A stretch of DNA of 64,000 nucleotides from Methylobacterium mesophilicum (GTDB lineage: Bacteria > Pseudomonadota > Alphaproteobacteria > Rhizobiales > Beijerinckiaceae): NCBI RefSeq assembly GCF_022179445.1, contig NZ_BPQU01000026.1, positions 1 through 64,000 of the forward strand, given 5' to 3'. Below are positions 8,776 through 19,749 of this stretch, piece by piece (positions within the stretch are counted from its first letter, which is position 1; each line of letters starts with the position of its first letter). Below the pieces are notes generated by a model. It saw only the letters and a program-made list of their open reading frames with translations. It ran no database searches and had not been told where the DNA came from. Both the position numbers and the translations under genes were made by a program.

Positions 8776-10266
8776 TCACAAACAGGGATCGTCCGCCGAC
8801 TCCAGCCGCCCGTCGGCGATCGCCGCGCGAAACAGGTCAAAATCCTCGGCGTTGCGCTCGGCATAGGACGCCGCCCAATCGGCCAAGGCCTCGCGCAGGT
8901 CCGGGTTCTTGCCGCGGCCGCAATAGCCGGCGATCGCCGCGGCGTCGCCGGTGCGGGCATGGGCCCGGGCGAGGAGTGCCCCGTAGGCGTACGAGAAGGT
9001 CATGAGCGAAGGGCCGGACATGTCGGAGAGCGGGATCGCGCCCTTCAGGTTCTTCATCTGGCGCACGTAGAACGGACGGCCGTCGATGGTGGTCCAGCCG
9101 AGCAGCGGATCGCCCACCGCCTGCAGCAGGCGCTGGCCGTAGATGACCCGCTCGCCCTCGTGGCCGGCATAGGGCTCCGGCATCCCCGGCAGGTAGGGGC
9201 CGTGGGCCGGGCGGACCGCCTCCTTGACCTGCAGGAAGAGCGCATCGCGGTCGGAGTTTCCGCACAGGAGCGCCACATAGGCCCGCGTCCCGACGCTGCC
9301 GACCCCGACGACGCGATGGGCGACATCGATGACCTGGTAGCGATCGAGCATGAACCGCCGCTCGCGCGGCAGGGTCTCGGCATAGCGCTCCAGCCCCGAG
9401 ACGATCTGCTGCCGGGTGGTCTCGTCGACCGGGGTCAGGATCGGCGCGTCGGTCCGGAAGCGCCAGCCGCCGTCGATACGCCGCTCAGCCATCTGGGCCA
9501 GGAGGCTGCGGTTGTTCTTGCGGCGGGCCTTCTCGACCGCCCGGCGCACCACCGATTGGGCCTCGGGATCCATCCGGATTCCGCCGAGTTCAGCCGCGTC
9601 CGCCCGGGTGGTCTGATACCAGACATCCAGGGAGCCCTGCGGCGCCAGGCGCCGCATCGTGCGCTGATAGCCGGACACCGCGTTCATCACGGCGGCCCGG
9701 CGCGATTCGGCCGGTGTGCCGGCATCGGCCGTGGCGACCGCGATCCCGGCGCAGAGCCGCTTCAGGTCCCATTCCCACGGGCCGACCGTGACCTCGTCGA
9801 AATCGTTGAGATCGAGGACGATGTCGCGCTGCGGGGTGCCGAACAGGCCGAAATTGTCGATGTGGGCGTCGCCGTTCATGACCACGTCGATGCCGCTGCG
9901 CGGGCCGCGCGACAGGTCCCAGGCCATCACGTGGGCGGCGCCGCGCAGGAAGGCGAAGGGGCTCGTCGCCATCCGGGCGACCCGCAGTGGGATCAGATGC
10001 GCCTGCCGACCCTCGTGGGCCGCCTCGATCAGGCCGATCGGATCGGGGCGATCCGGCTCCGAGCGCAGGGCCGCGTGGTCCTGGTGCGGGACCTTCGCGC
10101 GCAGCGCCTTGCCGGCCTGCCGGCGCTTGTCCCAGGGCTCGACGCCGGCCCGGAGATCGATCCGCGGGAAGTCCGCCAGGGGCGCCAGCACAACGTCCTC
10201 GGCTGGCTCGTCGCCGGCCGGAAGCGACGCCGCGGCGCGCATCTCGTCGTTTGGCACCTTGTCCAT
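8776..10266 (-). CDS. DUF2252 domain-containing protein
   Basis: This 496-residue soluble protein of the DUF2252 family has unknown biochemical function. The central part contains NGDAHIDNFG followed by LDLNDFDE (about residues 155-185). This pattern resembles the catalytic loop and metal-binding aspartate of aminoglycoside-phosphotransferase-like kinases, so a kinase-like fold is a reasonable inference. The ATG at 10266 starts MDKVPNDE; upstream in-frame sequence looks non-coding. It is divergent from the ThDP enzyme gene at 10548, with 281 bases between the two starts, so the promoters of both genes must lie there. No functional link between them is evident. Confidence 0.8.
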   Translation of the reverse strand: MDKVPNDEMRAAASLPAGDEPAEDVVLAPLADFPRIDLRAGVEPWDKRRQAGKALRAKVPHQDHAALRSEPDRPDPIGLIEAAHEGRQAHLIPLRVARMATSPFAFLRGAAHVMAWDLSRGPRSGIDVVMNGDAHIDNFGLFGTPQRDIVLDLNDFDEVTVGPWEWDLKRLCAGIAVATADAGTPAESRRAAVMNAVSGYQRTMRRLAPQGSLDVWYQTTRADAAELGGIRMDPEAQSVVRRAVEKARRKNNRSLLAQMAERRIDGGWRFRTDAPILTPVDETTRQQIVSGLERYAETLPRERRFMLDRYQVIDVAHRVVGVGSVGTRAYVALLCGNSDRDALFLQVKEAVRPAHGPYLPGMPEPYAGHEGERVIYGQRLLQAVGDPLLGWTTIDGRPFYVRQMKNLKGAIPLSDMSGPSLMTFSYAYGALLARAHARTGDAAAIAGYCGRGKNPDLREALADWAASYAERNAEDFDLFRAAIADGRLESADDPCL

Positions 10267-10385
10267 GATCCCCCGCCGAACCGCGTAGGCGACAACCTCG
10301 ACCGTACTCGGTCGGTCCCAGACGGCCTTATCCACGTACACGATAGGATTGGCACCGCTCTGTGACCTTTCAGCCTCGGCGGCCC

Positions 10386-10414
10386 TTGACCACACTACAG
10401 GCCAGCCCTCTAAC
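10386..10414 (+). promoter_or_regulatory. Candidate promoter for the 10548-19664 cluster
   Basis: TTGACC at 10386-10391 and TCTAAC at 10409-10414 are 17 bases apart, matching five and four of six consensus positions. They lie about 135 bases upstream of the ATG at 10548. This is the best sigma70-like match I see in the divergent interval 10267-10547, and the call is tentative. No clear operator palindrome was found in the interval. Confidence 0.3.
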
Positions 10415-10547
10415 CGGTCGCCTATTCGGAGGGTGTCCGTCCCGATCCGAACCGTACGAATCACACCGGCGTGCAGAGGGTGAATCGGGCGCGCGGATCG
10501 GGCCGGGCCGGACGGTGCCGTCGGGCGCCGCATCAGTGGGACATCAC

Positions 10548-12200
10548 ATGCCCAAGGGCTCAGATCTACTCATTGCGGCCCTCGAGAACGAGGGCGTCGA
10601 CCGCATCTTCGGCATCCCCGGCGAGGAGAACCTCGACGTCGTCGAGTCGCTCCGCACCTCCAAGATCGAGCTGGTGCTGACCCGCCACGAGCAGGCGGCG
10701 AGCTTCATGGCGGCGACGCATGGCCGCCTCACCGGCCGGCCGGGCGTGTGCCTGTCGACCCTGGGCCCGGGCGCCCTGAACTTCTCGACCGGCGCGGCCT
10801 ACGCCCATCTCGGCGCGATGCCGATGATCATCATCACCGGTCAGAAGGGCATCCTGTCGGCCCGGCAGGCGAAGTTCCAGATCGTGGACGTGATCAGTTC
10901 GATGAAGCCGATCACCAAGATGGCCCGGCAGATCGTCTCCGCCTCCTCGATCCCGACGATCGTCCGCGACGCCTTCCGGGTCGCCACCGAGGAGCGCCCC
11001 GGGCCGGTGCTGCTGGAACTGCCCGAGGACATCGCCGCCGAGCAGGCCGAGGCCTACGTCGTGCCGCCGCATCCGATCGACATCCCGGTCGCCCACCCGA
11101 CCGCGATCGAGCGGGCCGCCGCCATGATCCTGGCGGCCAAGCGGCCGCTCGTGATGCTGGGCGCCGCCGCCAGCCGCCCGCGCGCCACCGGCGACCTCGG
11201 CGGCTTCGTCCGGCGCACCCAGATCCCGTTCTTCACCACTCAGATGGGCAAGGGCACGGTCGCCAGCGGCACCAGCCTCTACATGGGCACCGCGGCGCTG
11301 TCCGAGCGCGACTACGTCCACGAGGCGATCGACAAGGCCGACCTGATCATCGCGATCGGCCACGACACGATCGAGAAGCCGCCCTTCTTCATGGGCCAGG
11401 CCGACCAGAAGGTGCTGCACATCGGCTACATGCCGGCCAACGTCGAGCAGGTCTACTACCCAGACGCAGAGGTGGTCGGCGACCTCGGGCCGACCCTGAA
11501 GCTGCTCGCCGACAAGCTGGAGGGTAAGCTGCCCAACGCCGGCGCCCTGCTGCACCTGCGCGAGCACATCCTCGACCACATCGCCGACCGGGCGGGCGAG
11601 GACCGCTTCCCGGTGACGCCGCAGCGTCTGGTGCGCGACGTCCGGCGGGTGATCCCGGAGGACGGGATCGTGTGCCTCGACAACGGCATGTACAAGATCT
11701 GGTTCGCCCGGAACTACCGCACCTACGTCGCCAACACGCTGCTGCTCGACAACGCCCTCGCCACCATGGGCGCGGGGCTGCCCTCCGCCATGATGGCGGC
11801 GATGCTCTACCCGAACCGCCGCGTCATGGCGGTGTGCGGCGACGGCGGCTTCATGATGAACAGCCAGGAGTTGGAGACCGCCGTTCGGCTCAAGCTCAAC
11901 CTGGTCGTGCTGATCCTCGACGACTCGGCCTACGGCATGATCCGCTGGAAGCAGGCCGTCGACAAGTTCGCCGATTACGGGATGACCTTCGGCAACCCGG
12001 ATTTCGTGCTCTACGCCCAGGCCTACGGCGCCAAGGGCCACCGGGTCGAAGCCGTCAACGACCTCGTTCCGACCCTGGACCGCGCTTTCGCCGAGGGCGG
12101 CGTCCACCTCGTCGCGGTGCCGATCGACTATTCGGAGAACACCCGCGTGCTGGTCGAGGAGTTGCGCGAAAAGGTGAAGGATTTCGAGCCGGCCGAGTAG
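10548..12200 (+). CDS. ThDP-dependent acetolactate-synthase-like enzyme; candidate 2-oxoglutarate decarboxylase
   Basis: This 550-residue thiamine-diphosphate enzyme would normally be labelled acetolactate synthase large subunit. It has the N-terminal pyrimidine domain with catalytic Glu48 (in RHEQAA) and the GIPGEENLD loop. The middle domain follows, then the C-terminal pyrophosphate domain with Gly431-Asp432-Gly433 and a Mg2+-side Asp458-Asp459 (DDSAYGMIRW). An ilvN regulatory subunit is absent. The GxPGEENL and GVCLSTLGPGA motifs are, from memory, shared with the cyanobacterial enzyme first annotated as acetolactate synthase and later shown to be 2-oxoglutarate decarboxylase, which pairs with succinate-semialdehyde dehydrogenase. 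Such a dehydrogenase gene is in this cluster at 18192. Acetolactate or another 2-oxoacid carboligase activity remains possible. The iron alcohol dehydrogenase follows after 43 bases. Confidence 0.8.
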   Translation: MPKGSDLLIAALENEGVDRIFGIPGEENLDVVESLRTSKIELVLTRHEQAASFMAATHGRLTGRPGVCLSTLGPGALNFSTGAAYAHLGAMPMIIITGQKGILSARQAKFQIVDVISSMKPITKMARQIVSASSIPTIVRDAFRVATEERPGPVLLELPEDIAAEQAEAYVVPPHPIDIPVAHPTAIERAAAMILAAKRPLVMLGAAASRPRATGDLGGFVRRTQIPFFTTQMGKGTVASGTSLYMGTAALSERDYVHEAIDKADLIIAIGHDTIEKPPFFMGQADQKVLHIGYMPANVEQVYYPDAEVVGDLGPTLKLLADKLEGKLPNAGALLHLREHILDHIADRAGEDRFPVTPQRLVRDVRRVIPEDGIVCLDNGMYKIWFARNYRTYVANTLLLDNALATMGAGLPSAMMAAMLYPNRRVMAVCGDGGFMMNSQELETAVRLKLNLVVLILDDSAYGMIRWKQAVDKFADYGMTFGNPDFVLYAQAYGAKGHRVEAVNDLVPTLDRAFAEGGVHLVAVPIDYSENTRVLVEELREKVKDFEPAE

Positions 12201-12243
12201 AATAGGCTCCGATTCGATCCCGGCTCGACAACAGGACAGCGCG

Positions 12244-13419
12244 ATGAATCCGTTCACCTTCCAGACAACCCCGAACGTGCTGTTCGAGGCTGGCGCCTCG
12301 AAGAAACTTCCGGAGATCGTCGCCACCTTCGGGGCCAAGCGCGTCCTGCTGGTCACCGACAAGGGCGTGCGCAAGGCCGGCCTGACCGAGGCCGCCGAGG
12401 CTGCGCTGGCGGCGGCCGGCATCGCCATCGACGTCTACGAGGACGTGGTCGCCGACCCGCCCTCCACGGTGATCGAGGCGGCGGCCAAGCGCGCCCGGGA
12501 ACTCGGCACCGACCTCGTCCTGTCGATCGGCGGCGGCTCGGCGCTCGATACCGCCAAGCTGGTGGCCTACCTGGCGAAGTCCGACGAGCCGCTCGATTCG
12601 ATCTACGGCGTCGGCTTGGCCAAGGGTGACCGGCTGCCGCTGATCCTGGTGCCGACCACCGCCGGGACCGGCTCCGAGGTCACGCCGATCTCGATCGTCA
12701 CGACGCCGACCACCGAGAAGAAGGGCGTCGTCGCGCCGAAACTCCTGCCTGACTGGGCGGTGCTCGATCCCGAGTTGACCCTGGGCCTGCCGGCCCACGT
12801 CACCGCGGCCACCGGCATCGACGCCATGGTCCACGCCATCGAGGCGTTCACCAGCAAGAACAAGAAGAACCCGATCTCGGATCAGCTCGCCAAGCAGGCC
12901 CTGGCCCTGCTCTCGGCCAACATCCGCACCGCCTGCTCGGACGGCCGCAACCTCGAGGCGCGCTCGGGGATGCTGCTGGGTTCGATGCTCGCCGGCATGG
13001 CCTTCGCCAACGCCCCGGTGGCGGCGGTGCACGCGCTGGCCTATCCGGTCGGCGCGATCTTCCACGTGCCGCACGGGCTCTCCAACGCCCTGGTGCTGAT
13101 GGGGGTGATGCGCTTCAACCTGTCCCACGCGGAGGCGCTCTACGCCGAGCTGGCACCGATCCTGGATCCGGCGGCGGCCGATCTCCCGCCGGCCGAGGCC
13201 GCCGCCCGCTTCGTCGAAAGCCTCGACGCGATCTGCCGCGACTGCAATGTCCCGGCCTCGCTCGCGGAGGTCGGCGTGGCCCAAAAAGATCTGGAGCGGA
13301 TGGCTACCGACGCGATGAAGCAGACGCGGCTTCTGGTGAACAACCCGCGCGAGGTCACCTACGACGACGCCTACGCGATCTACAGCGAGGCGCTCGGCGA
13401 AGCGCGCCCCGCCGCCTGA
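12244..13419 (+). CDS. Iron-containing alcohol dehydrogenase; candidate 4-hydroxybutyrate dehydrogenase
   Basis: This 391-residue group III (iron-type) alcohol dehydrogenase is full length. The NAD(P) motif GGGSALDTAK lies at residues 96-105. The metal ligands are Asp193 and His197 (GIDAMVHAIE), His263 and His277 (HVPHG), all intact. The family includes butanol, lactaldehyde and 4-hydroxybutyrate dehydrogenases. The presence of succinate-semialdehyde dehydrogenase, a CoA-transferase and PHA synthase genes in the same cluster makes succinate semialdehyde/4-hydroxybutyrate the most attractive substrate pair. This is inference from context, since sequence alone does not settle substrate. It lies 43 bases after the ThDP gene and 57 bases before phaE, all codirectional. 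Confidence 0.87.
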   Translation: MNPFTFQTTPNVLFEAGASKKLPEIVATFGAKRVLLVTDKGVRKAGLTEAAEAALAAAGIAIDVYEDVVADPPSTVIEAAAKRARELGTDLVLSIGGGSALDTAKLVAYLAKSDEPLDSIYGVGLAKGDRLPLILVPTTAGTGSEVTPISIVTTPTTEKKGVVAPKLLPDWAVLDPELTLGLPAHVTAATGIDAMVHAIEAFTSKNKKNPISDQLAKQALALLSANIRTACSDGRNLEARSGMLLGSMLAGMAFANAPVAAVHALAYPVGAIFHVPHGLSNALVLMGVMRFNLSHAEALYAELAPILDPAAADLPPAEAAARFVESLDAICRDCNVPASLAEVGVAQKDLERMATDAMKQTRLLVNNPREVTYDDAYAIYSEALGEARPAA

Positions 13420-13476
13420 ACGGCCCGACAACCGGCCCGCCAAGGAGGCCGGAGAACCGCGAGGAGGTGCGCCGTC

Positions 13477-14304
13477 ATGGATCAGTTCGACGCGTTCAAG
13501 GCGATGGGCGAGTTCTGGACCCGTGCCGGCGCCGGCTTCTTCGCCCCCGGGGCCGCACCGGGCTTCTCGTGGCCGACCCCGCCGCAGACCGATCTCTCCA
13601 GCCTCGCCACGGCGCAGAGTCATCTCGCCCAGGCCTGGGCTTCGGCGACCGCCCTGTCGCAGACTTTGACCGCATCGCTGCAGGGGGGCGCCGGAGCGCC
13701 GGATTCGACCGCCGGAGCGGTGCTGGCGCGGATCTTCGATCCACAGGCCTGGCTCGGCGGCTCGGCCGAGTTCGACGCGGCTCTGACGCGGATGTCCGAG
13801 GGGCCCCAACTCGCCGACCTGTGGCAGACCGAGCGGCGCTACGGCGCGTTGTTCACGGCCTGGGCGGCGTTGCGGCGGGCGCAGGCCGAACACCAGGCGG
13901 TGATGCTGGATGCCTGGACCCGGGCGGCCGGCACCTTCGCCAAGGAGGCCAATGACCGTGCGGAGCGCGGCGAGGGCTTCAGCTCCGCCCGCGAGATGAT
14001 GACCCGTTGGACCGAGACCGCCAACGCGGTTCTGCTGGAGGTCCAGCGCTCCGAGGCGTTCCTGGCCTCGCAGCGGGTGGTGCTGAAGGCCTCGACCGAC
14101 CTGCGGCTCGCCCAGCAGGACCTCTCGGCCTTCCTGTCGGATTTCTACGGGCAGCCGACCCGGGCCGAGCTCGACGACGTGCACAAGAGCCTGACCGAGC
14201 TGCGCCGGGAGGTCCGGGCCCTGCGCCGCGAGCGCCGGGAGGCTGCCCGGGTCTCCAGGACCAACGGCGCCGCCGCGCCGGCAACGGAGGACGCGCATGG
14301 CTGA
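13477..14304 (+). CDS. phaE: Class III poly(R)-hydroxyalkanoic acid synthase subunit PhaE
   Basis: This 275-residue PhaE-type subunit is required by class III PHA synthases for activity and granule assembly. The body is alanine-rich and helical. The C-terminus carries the PhaE signature FYGQPTRAELDD followed by a coiled-coil-like HKSLTELRREVRALRRER stretch at about residues 225-260. A good ribosome-binding site (GAGGAGG) precedes the ATG at 13477. The gene overlaps phaC by eight bases (ATGGCTGA), so the two subunits should be produced in coupled amounts. Confidence 0.88.
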   Translation: MDQFDAFKAMGEFWTRAGAGFFAPGAAPGFSWPTPPQTDLSSLATAQSHLAQAWASATALSQTLTASLQGGAGAPDSTAGAVLARIFDPQAWLGGSAEFDAALTRMSEGPQLADLWQTERRYGALFTAWAALRRAQAEHQAVMLDAWTRAAGTFAKEANDRAERGEGFSSAREMMTRWTETANAVLLEVQRSEAFLASQRVVLKASTDLRLAQQDLSAFLSDFYGQPTRAELDDVHKSLTELRREVRALRRERREAARVSRTNGAAAPATEDAHG

Positions 14305-15487
14305 TGAGGGCATGGGTGACGGGGGCATGGCTGGCGGAGGCAGGGCCGACAAGGGTGGAACGGACCGGGCCGCCCCGAAGGCTCCGACTGCGCCGCTCCC
14401 GCTCAACCCCGCAGAGATGATGGCCGAAGTCGCCGAACTCGGCCGGCGGATCAGTGCGGGCGCCAAGCTGTTCTCGGACGTGCGCGACGCCGACGTGCAG
14501 ATCGCCACCACGCCCAAGGACCTGGTCTGGAGCCAGGACAAGGTCTCGCTCTACCGCTACCGACCGCTCGCCGAGAGTAAGGGCCTGCCGCCGGTGCTGA
14601 TCGTCTACGGGCTGATCGGCCGCTACACGATGGCCGACCTGCAGGAGGACCGCTCGCTGGTCCGCAACCTGCTCAATCTCGGCCTCGACCTCTACGTGGT
14701 CGATTGGGGCAATCCCGGCCGGGCCGATCGGTACGTCACCATCGACGACTACGTCGACGACTATCTGGCCGAGTGTGTCGCCTTCATCGGCGAGGCCGCC
14801 GGCCGCGAGAGAATCAACCTGCTCGGGATCTGTGAGGGCGGCGTCTTCACGACCTGCTACGCGGCGCTCTACCCGGAGCGCGTCAACGCGATGGTGCTGA
14901 CCATCACGCCGATCGACTTCCACGCCGACACCCGCGAGTCCCGGGCCGGCCACGGCTTCATCAACGTCTGGACCCGCTCCCTGTCGCCGGAAGACGTGGA
15001 CCGCCTGATCGACGCGCAGGGCTCGCTGCCCGGGGCGTTCATGGGCTCGGTGTTCTCGATGATGACGCCGATGCGGACCATGACGAAGTACAATCTCGAC
15101 TTGCTCGACGCCCTCGACGACAAGAAGAAGTTCCTGAACTTCCTGCGCATGGAGAAGTGGATCGCCGACCGGCCGGACCATCCGGGCGAGGCGGCCAAGC
15201 AATGGCTCAAGGATCTCTACCAGGACAACAAGCTGGTCCAGAGCGCCTTCGTGCTCGGCGGCCGCACGGTCGACCTGAAACGGATCGCCTGCCCGGTGCT
15301 GAACGTCTTCGCCCAGGACGACCACATCATCCCGCCGGCGACGTCACAGGCGCTCAAGGACAAGATCGGCACCGACGACTACACGGAGCTCGGCCTGCCT
15401 GGCGGCCATGTCGGCGTCTTCGTCGGCGGCAAGGCGCAGAAGTTGCTGGGCTCCGGCATCGCCGACTGGCTGGGTGCGCGTGGGTAG
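14297..15487 (+). CDS. phaC: Class III poly(R)-hydroxyalkanoic acid synthase subunit PhaC
   Basis: This 396-residue catalytic subunit polymerises hydroxyacyl-CoA thioesters into polyester. It has an alpha/beta-hydrolase fold with the lipase-like box GICEGG and nucleophile Cys179. The other catalytic residues are Asp342 (QDDHIIPP) and His371 (GGHVGVF). The Asp-His spacing of 29 equals that of the Allochromatium vinosum class III enzyme. It is about 40 residues longer than typical class III PhaC because of a glycine/alanine-rich N-terminal extension with no recognisable domain. Known class III synthases accept short-chain monomers, and some accept 4-hydroxybutyryl-CoA, which fits the neighbours. 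There is no phaA or phaB in the window. Confidence 0.92.
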   Translation: MADEGMGDGGMAGGGRADKGGTDRAAPKAPTAPLPLNPAEMMAEVAELGRRISAGAKLFSDVRDADVQIATTPKDLVWSQDKVSLYRYRPLAESKGLPPVLIVYGLIGRYTMADLQEDRSLVRNLLNLGLDLYVVDWGNPGRADRYVTIDDYVDDYLAECVAFIGEAAGRERINLLGICEGGVFTTCYAALYPERVNAMVLTITPIDFHADTRESRAGHGFINVWTRSLSPEDVDRLIDAQGSLPGAFMGSVFSMMTPMRTMTKYNLDLLDALDDKKKFLNFLRMEKWIADRPDHPGEAAKQWLKDLYQDNKLVQSAFVLGGRTVDLKRIACPVLNVFAQDDHIIPPATSQALKDKIGTDDYTELGLPGGHVGVFVGGKAQKLLGSGIADWLGARG

Positions 15488-15625
15488 GGTGATGCGCCGC
15501 GACAGGAGAGCTGCCGGGTGCACGTTCGTGGATGAGAGGCGCGCTGCTTGTCCCCCTCCCCCCTCCGCGGGCTCGCGGATTCGCACGTCGGGCGGGGCAA
15601 TACGCGCGCCGGATGAAGCGCGGGT

Positions 15626-15722
15626 CCCCTCTCCCGTGCGGGAGAGGGACAGGGTGAGGGATCAGGGTCTTCCGGACAGGTCGCATCCCTCACCCCAACC
15701 CTCTCCCGCACGGGAGAGGGGG
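15626..15722. repeat. Compound palindromic repeat, CTCTCCCG type
   Basis: Two arms (15626-15660 and 15687-15722) are near-perfect reverse complements, and each contains its own hairpin CCTCTCCCG-TG-CGGGAGAGG. The whole could form a cruciform. It starts 139 bases after the phaC stop, so it may influence transcription through the cluster. Confidence 0.75.
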
Positions 15723-15876
15723 CTCGTCGCGCCCTATGAGAGCCGATGTGTGAACGTTTTTGCCTCTGTGGTGGAGGGTACACCGCGAAGCAGGGGAAGC
15801 CGGGACGAGGTTCCGCAAGAGGGGCAGCGCGACGGTGGTGGATATGAACTCCGTTGCGACTTTTCCGGCAGCGGCG

Positions 15877-15935
15877 CTCCCCTCTCCCGATCCGGCCTGA
15901 CGGCCGGCCCACCCTCCCCCGCAGAGGGGGGAGGG
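15877..15935. repeat. Palindromic intergenic repeat with inner CCGGCC hairpin
   Basis: The CTCCCCTCTCCC arm near 15877-15889 pairs imperfectly with GAGGGGGGAGGG near 15924-15935. An inner hairpin CCGGCC-TGAC-GGCCGG lies at 15892-15907. It is the second of three different palindromic elements in the 700-base gap between phaC and the CoA-transferase gene. The sequence between the elements, 15723-15876, shows no supported gene. Confidence 0.6.
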
Positions 15936-15994
15936 AGGACGCGCGGATCCCGCGCCACATTGCGGGCCAATACCGTCGGCCGATCCGGATCTCT

Positions 15995-16119
15995 CCCTCA
16001 TCCTGAGGTGGCGGCGCGCAGCGTCGCCCTCGAAGGAGCCCTCCAGGGATCGCAGCGGCCTCTGGAGGGCTCCTTCGAGGCCGAGCGATCTGCGATCGCC
16101 CGGCACCTCAGGATGAGGG
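15995..16119. repeat. Palindromic intergenic repeat, CCTCATCCTGAGG type (copy 1)
   Basis: The element is bounded by CCCTCATCCTGAGGTG on the left and CACCTCAGGATGAGGG on the right. It contains inner inverted segments GAAGGAGCCCTCCAG / CTGGAGGGCTCCTTC. A second copy of the same family lies at 26869-26988. It ends 67 bases upstream of the CoA-transferase start. Confidence 0.85.
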
Positions 16120-16186
16120 TGATGGGTGGGATCGGCCGGTGCTCCGATCGCGATGATGTCCGATTCCAGGCTCCGAGGATAACCGC

Positions 16187-18191
16187 ATGGGCAGCCTGAA
16201 GAACAAGATCGTCAGCGCCGACGAGGCGCTCGCCATCCTGCAGGACGGCGACATGGTCGCGGTCTCGGGGTTCGTCGGCATCGGCACGCCGGACGAGCTA
16301 ATCCTGGCGCTCGCCCGGCGGTTCGAGGCCGGCCAGGGCCCGCATGGGCTCGGGCTGATGTTCGCCGCCGCGCCCGGCGACGGCAAGGAGCGCGGCCTCA
16401 ACCGGCTGGCGATCCCGGGGTTGGTGCGTCGCGTCGTCGGCGGTCACTGGGCGCTGGTGCCCAAGCTGGCGAAGATGGCGATCGACGGCGAGATCGAGGC
16501 CTACAACCTGCCGCTCGGCGTCGTGTCGCATCTCTACCGGGAGATCGCCGCGCATACGCCTGGCCACATCACCAAGGTCGGCCTGCGCACCTTCGTGGAT
16601 CCGCGGCTCGAAGGCGGCAAGCTCAACGCCGTCACCCATGAGGATCTGGTCAGCGTGGTCGAGCTCGGCGGCGAGTCCTGGCTGCACTACAAGGCCTTTC
16701 CGGTGAACATCGCGCTGATCCGCGGCACCACGGCGGATCCGGCCGGCAACATCACCATGGAGCGCGAGGCGCTCACCCTCGACAACCTCGCCGCCGCCAT
16801 GGCGGCCAAGAACTCGGGCGGCTTCGTCATCGCCCAGGTCGAGCGCTTGGCCGAGGCCGGCTCGCTGGCCCCCCGCGAGGTGCAGGTGCCGGGGGTGCTG
16901 GTCGATTGCGTGGTGCTGAGCCAGCCGGAGAACCACCGCCAGACCTACGGCACCGCTTACAACCACGCCTTCACGGGCCGCCAACGGGTGCCTCTCGACC
17001 GGATCCCGCCGATCCCGCTCGATGCCCGCAAGGTCATCGCCCGGCGCTGCGCCTTCGAGCTGCCCCCGGGCGGCGTGGTCAATCTCGGCATCGGCATGCC
17101 CGAGGGGGTCGCGGCGGTGGCCGCCGAAGAGCGGGTGCTGAAATACCTGACGCTCACCGCCGAGCCCGGGGTGATCGGCGGCCTGCCGCAGGGCGGGCTC
17201 GACTTCGGCGCCGCCCTCAACCCGGCGGCGGTGCTGCACCAGAACCAGCAATTCGACTTCTACGACGGCGGCGGCCTCGACCTCGCCTGCCTCGGGCTCG
17301 CGCAATGCGATTCCGAGGGCAACGTCAACGTCAGCCGCTTCGGCAAAAGGCTCGCCGGCGCCGGCGGCTTTATCAACATCTCGCAGAACGCCAAGAGCCT
17401 GGTGTTCGCCGGCACCTTCACGGCCGACGGGCTGGAGGTGGTGGTCGAGGGCGACGGCATCCGGATCGTCACCGAGGGACGCTCGAAAAAATTCATCGCC
17501 GCGGTGGAGCAGGTGACCTTCTCGGGTGCCTACGCGGCCGAGCGTGGCCAGCCGGTGCTCTACGTGACCGAGCGCTGCGTGTTCCGCCGGACCAAGGCCG
17601 GCATGGAGCTGGCCGAGGTCGCCCCCGGGGTCGACATCGCGCGGGACATCCTCGGGCAGATGGGATTCACGCCGATCGTGCAGGACCCGAAACCCATGGA
17701 TCCGCGGCTGTTCCGCGACGCCGTCATGGGGCTGGAGCCATGGCTCCTCGGACTCTCCCTGTCGGAGCGGATCAGCTACGACCGGGAACGCAACATTCTG
17801 TTCTCGAACCTCGAAGGCTTCCAGGTCAGGACTATCGACGACGTCGAACTGGTGCGCCGCGAATACGAGCGCGCCTGCCAGGAAATCGGTCGCAAGGTCC
17901 ACCTGATCGCCAACTACGATGGGTTCGAGATCGACCCGACGGTGAGCGATGCCTATTTCTCGGCGATCGCTTATCTGGAGAACCGGTACTACGAGACTGC
18001 ATCGCGCTACACGACCAGCGCGTTCTTGCGATTGAAACTCGGCGCCTCGTTGGCGAGCCGCGATCTGGCTCCGCATGTCTTCGAGACAAAAGCCGAGGCG
18101 CAGGCGAGGAATACGGCCCAGAGCGTGCCCCTCAAGTCGCGGACGGCCCTGTCTCAGCCGGACAGGCCGCAGCCGCCGAAGGAACCGTTGA

Positions 18192-18199
<8 letters not shown>
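16187..18199 (+). CDS. Fused acyl-CoA:acetate/propionate-type CoA-transferase with C-terminal extension
   Basis: This 670-residue family I CoA-transferase has alpha and beta halves on one chain, as in YdiF/propionate CoA-transferase (about 530 residues). It moves CoA between acyl-CoA and a free acid through a glutamyl-CoA thioester. The active-site residue is Glu326 in the signature TAEPGVIGG. After about residue 520 comes a further 150-residue segment, predicted mixed helical and rich in aromatic residues (YLENRYYETASRY), with no domain I can name. In this cluster a likely role is activating 4-hydroxybutyrate or another hydroxyacid for PhaC, though acetoacetate, propionate or acetate remain possible. 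The end overlaps the next start by eight bases (ATGCCTGA). Confidence 0.85.
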
Positions 18200-19664
<1,465 letters not shown>

Positions 19665-19687
19665 GGGCGCGGGCCTCCGCGATACGC

Positions 19688-19714
19688 GTTCGATCCCGGC
19701 CCCCGGGATCGAAC
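19688..19714 (+). terminator. Hairpin after gabD
   Basis: A perfect 12-base-pair stem (GTTCGATCCCGG and its complement) with a three-base loop starts 24 bases after the gabD stop. There is no U tract. It sits between convergent genes, so it could end transcription from both sides. Confidence 0.55.
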
Positions 19715-19749
19715 ACAACATGCTGGGCAGGGTCGACCCGGCGCCGCCG

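Noticed and set aside
10548..12200. Anabolic acetolactate synthase (ilvB)
   Set aside because: No ilvN or ilvC neighbour, atypical cofactor motif and a cluster of succinate-semialdehyde and PHA genes. Other 2-oxoacid chemistry is more likely, though not excluded.
15626..16119. CRISPR array or insertion sequence in the phaC/CoA-transferase gap
   Set aside because: The elements are different palindromes without regular spacers, transposase gene or target duplication.
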